Assembly: GCA_964408735.1 (NCBI GenBank)
Contig: CAYPAX010000001.1
Location: forward strand, 25,216 to 89,215
Length of the DNA: 64,000 bases
Direction of reading: 5' to 3'
From: UBA7887 sp964408735
GTDB lineage: Bacteria > Pseudomonadota > Alphaproteobacteria > UBA7887
The notes beneath the pieces were generated by a model. That model had not been told where the DNA came from. It searched no databases and saw only the letters and a program-made list of their open reading frames with translations. The stretch's first letter is position 1; each line of letters begins with the position of its first letter. A program made the position numbers and the translations under genes. Shown here one piece after another: positions 61,898 through 64,000 of the stretch.

Positions 61898-63582
61898 GCA
61901 AGGATGGCATGGCTTTGGAGCAGCTGGAACAGGCCTGCGCCGAATGGGAGGCCGAGGACGTTGCGGCATTTCTCGCCCGCCAGCCGGAATCCCATGACAG
62001 CTACCACAGCACGTCGGGCTTCGACCTCAAGCGCACCTATACGGCGCTCGATGTGGCAGACACGCCGCTCGAGGATATCGGCCTGCCCGGGCGCTATCCC
62101 TTCACCCGCGGCCCCTATCCCACCATGTATCGCGGCCGGCTCTGGACCATGCGCCAGATCGCCGGCTTCGGCACCGGCGAGGACACCAACGAGCGCTTCC
62201 GCTATCTGCTGGCGCAAGGGCAAAGCGGGCTGTCGACCGATTTCGACATGCCGACCCTGATGGGCTACGACTCCGACCATGCCATGAGCCACGGCGAGGT
62301 CGGCCGCGAAGGCGTGGCGATCGACACCATCGACGACATGGAAAAGCTCTTCGACGGCATCGACCTGACGCAAATCTCGGTGTCGCTGACCATCAACCCG
62401 AGCGCCTGGGTGATGTACGCCATGTATATCGCCCTCGGGAAGCGCCGCGGCTACGACCTGAACGACCTTTCGGGTACCATCCAGGCCGACATCCTCAAGG
62501 AATACGTGGCGCAGAAGGAATGGATCTATCCGATCCGCCCCTCGGTGCGCCTGGTGCGCGACTGCATCGCCTATGGCGCCCGGCACATGCGCCGCTACAA
62601 CCCGGTCAACATCTCCGGCTACCACATCTCCGAGGCCGGCGCGACGCCGGTGCAGGAAGCCGCCTTCACCATGGCCAACACCATCGCCTATGTGGAGGAG
62701 GTGGTGGCCTCGGGACTGTCGGTGGACGAGTTCGCGCCGCGGCTGTCGTTCTTCTTCGTCAGCCAGGCGGACATGTTCGAGGAGGTGGCGAAGTTCCGGG
62801 CGCTGCGCCGGGTCTACGCCAAGATCATGAAGACGCGCTTCGGGGCCAAGAAGGCGGAATCCATGCGCCTGCGCTTCCACGCCCAGACCGCGGCGGCGTC
62901 GCTCACCAAGCCGCAATACCAGATCAACCTGGTGCGCACCGCCTATCAGGCGCTCGCCGCCGTGCTCGGGGGCTGCCAGAGCCTGCACACCAACGGCATG
63001 GACGAGGCCTTCACCATCCCCACCGAGGAGGCCATGCGGCTGGCGCTGCGCACCCAGCAGATCATGGCCGACGAGAGCAACATCACCTCGGTGGTCGATC
63101 CCCTGGGCGGCTCATATTATGTCGAGCACCTGACCACCAAGATGGAGCGCGAGATCTTCGCCATCCTCGACAAGGTCGACGAGATGGGCGGCACGGTGAA
63201 GGCCATCGAGGCCGGCTGGTTCCAGCGCGAGATCGCGGATTCCGCCTATAACGAAGCCCTGGCCCGCGAAAGCGGCGAGCAGACCGTGATCGGCGTCAAC
63301 AAGTATGTCGAGACGGACGAGGCCGACCCGGACATCGAAGTCCACCCCTACGACCCGGAGACGGAGCGCCGCCAGATCGCCGCCCTGCACAAGACCCGCA
63401 GCCAGCGCGACAACGACGAGGTGGCCCGGCTGATGCAAAAGCTGCGCGAGGTCGCGGCGGACGAGACGGCGAACATCATGCCGGTGACGATAGAGCTGGC
63501 GGAAGCGCGGGCGTCGATGGGCGAGATCGTGGAGTGTCTGAAGGAGATGTGGGGCGGGTATCGGGAAGTGCCGGTTTTTTAG
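61894..63582 (+). CDS. hcmA: 2-Hydroxyisobutyryl-CoA mutase large subunit
   Basis: A 562-residue acyl-CoA mutase catalytic TIM barrel without a B12 domain. The residues that set substrate specificity are Ile89 (MRQIAGFGTGED; codon at 62158) where methylmalonyl-CoA mutase has Tyr, and Asp116 (STDFDMPT; codon at 62239) where it has Ala. The Arg that binds the methylmalonyl carboxylate is replaced in KEYVAQKEW. Ile plus Asp is the published signature of 2-hydroxyisobutyryl-CoA mutase, equal to Ile90/Asp117 of the Aquincola enzyme as I recall, and the length is the same. It interconverts 2-hydroxyisobutyryl-CoA and 3-hydroxybutyryl-CoA. It is often mis-annotated as methylmalonyl-CoA mutase. Confidence 0.92.
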   Translation: MSKDGMALEQLEQACAEWEAEDVAAFLARQPESHDSYHSTSGFDLKRTYTALDVADTPLEDIGLPGRYPFTRGPYPTMYRGRLWTMRQIAGFGTGEDTNERFRYLLAQGQSGLSTDFDMPTLMGYDSDHAMSHGEVGREGVAIDTIDDMEKLFDGIDLTQISVSLTINPSAWVMYAMYIALGKRRGYDLNDLSGTIQADILKEYVAQKEWIYPIRPSVRLVRDCIAYGARHMRRYNPVNISGYHISEAGATPVQEAAFTMANTIAYVEEVVASGLSVDEFAPRLSFFFVSQADMFEEVAKFRALRRVYAKIMKTRFGAKKAESMRLRFHAQTAAASLTKPQYQINLVRTAYQALAAVLGGCQSLHTNGMDEAFTIPTEEAMRLALRTQQIMADESNITSVVDPLGGSYYVEHLTTKMEREIFAILDKVDEMGGTVKAIEAGWFQREIADSAYNEALARESGEQTVIGVNKYVETDEADPDIEVHPYDPETERRQIAALHKTRSQRDNDEVARLMQKLREVAADETANIMPVTIELAEARASMGEIVECLKEMWGGYREVPVF

Positions 63583-63744
63583 GGGGCAACGACGGAGACC
63601 TGAAATGGAGTTGTTGCAGTTTTTGAGCGGATAGGGAAACGACGAATATGCTGCTTCGGTCGATCTTTGCAGTACCGCCCAACCACTCATGACACCCCAA
63701 AGATATTCCGTTAGAATAATTGGCAATATTTCACGGAGATTGCC

Positions 63745-63951
63745 ATGCACCCTGATGATTTGAACTACGCAAACCTCTCTGGGCAAATTCTCAGATCCTA
63801 CTCTTATGATGGTAGGACAGAGTCTGCATCTTTCCTCGCTTGGTTCCTTGAGAACATCCTGCGGCTTAGCGATGTAGACGCTGCAGATGCGATTTGCGAT
63901 GGCCCCTCTGAGGTGGTCCCACATTGTTGGACAGGTTGGCGGCCTAGTTAA
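63745..63951 (+). pseudogene. N-terminal fragment of AIPR-like (abortive infection) protein
   Basis: The 68-codon frame starts behind GGAG and encodes GRTESASFLAWFLENILRL and SDVDAADAICDG. This resembles the N-terminus of AIPR-family proteins, where DKGIDGI normally follows. Here similarity stops after DGPS and 10 unrelated codons lead to a stop. The full family is several hundred residues, so this is a stub. Its composition is AT-richer than the rest, suggesting horizontal acquisition. Confidence 0.55.
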
Positions 63952-64000
63952 CAGCCCGTTGATTAAGTGGCTTTGCTGATTCTCACTCCCAGACGATGAA
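63909..64000. mobile_element. Possible insertion-sequence end cutting the AIPR-like gene
   Basis: From 63909, TGAGGTGGTCCCACATTGTT then GGACAGG resembles termini of IS3-family elements, and it begins exactly where AIPR similarity ends. The element would extend past the window edge, so it cannot be confirmed. Confidence 0.4.

Noticed and set aside
61894..63582. Methylmalonyl-CoA mutase annotation
   Set aside because: Ile89, Asp116 and loss of the carboxylate-binding Arg do not fit methylmalonyl-CoA; no fused B12 domain.
1..64000. tRNA, rRNA genes and CRISPR arrays
   Set aside because: No cloverleaf-type sequence, rRNA stretch or short regularly spaced repeats were seen; the only repeats are the 0.7-kb coding units.

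Overview
The window is GC-rich, densely coded DNA with many ATGA-type stop/start overlaps. The gene content (TRAP binding protein, aerobic-type CobN, HyuAB, short MetE-like methyltransferase, class III cyclases with TolB-like/TPR or AAA/TPR tails, GlxA-type AraC domain) points to an alphaproteobacterium, most likely Rhodospirillales or a relative. That placement is inferred from gene content only. No rRNA, tRNA or CRISPR array was seen.

Layout. 1-7365 (+): a 5'-truncated multi-unit beta-helix protein, translationally coupled to a LigI-like amidohydrolase, a TRAP solute-binding protein and an AroE-like dehydrogenase. 7355-12886 (-): methyltransferase, NnrS, SDR, acyl-CoA carboxyltransferase, SDR with a degenerate active site, GST. 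12943-18346: sirtuin, solitary HigA-like regulator, GDP-mannose dehydratase, flavodoxin-like reductase, D-tartrate dehydratase and two secreted proteins. 18468-23117: HyuA/HyuB and an alpha/beta hydrolase. 23154-24788: an IS3-family end fused in frame to an AraC-type DNA-binding domain, then a ferritin-like diiron protein. 24832-34775: small secreted or enzyme genes (PEBP, SRPBCC, CmcJ/NvfI family, carbonic anhydrase, QueF, SHOCT, caspase-like, adenylate cyclase, SnoaL-like, OYE-type flavoenzyme). 34982-39342: IS110 remnant, a 1113-residue SAM/cyclase/AAA/TPR protein and an AT-richer scar. 39343-43234: CMD protein, malate synthase G and a MetE-like protein. 43289-44399: an AbiE-like toxin-antitoxin pair whose toxin carries a nonsense codon.

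The most coherent part is 44425-63582, a cobalamin island. A cobalamin riboswitch precedes cobW-cobN-cobO-cobQ, cobD lies on the opposite strand, and cbiX-cobH-cobL-cobI-cbiG/cobJ-cobM follow. Directly downstream sits a GntR regulator behind a perfect 20-bp palindrome, heading an operon for a B12-binding small subunit (136 aa), a CoA ligase, a MeaB-type GTPase and an acyl-CoA mutase large subunit (562 aa). The mutase carries Ile89 and Asp116, the substrate-specificity signature of 2-hydroxyisobutyryl-CoA mutase rather than methylmalonyl-CoA mutase. The inferred pathway is: ligase activates a 2-hydroxyisobutyrate-like acid, the B12 mutase isomerises it to 3-hydroxybutyryl-CoA, MeaB protects the mutase, and the neighbouring cluster supplies much of the B12 pathway.

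The right edge enters AT-richer DNA with a truncated AIPR-like (abortive infection) gene that appears to be cut by an insertion-sequence end.
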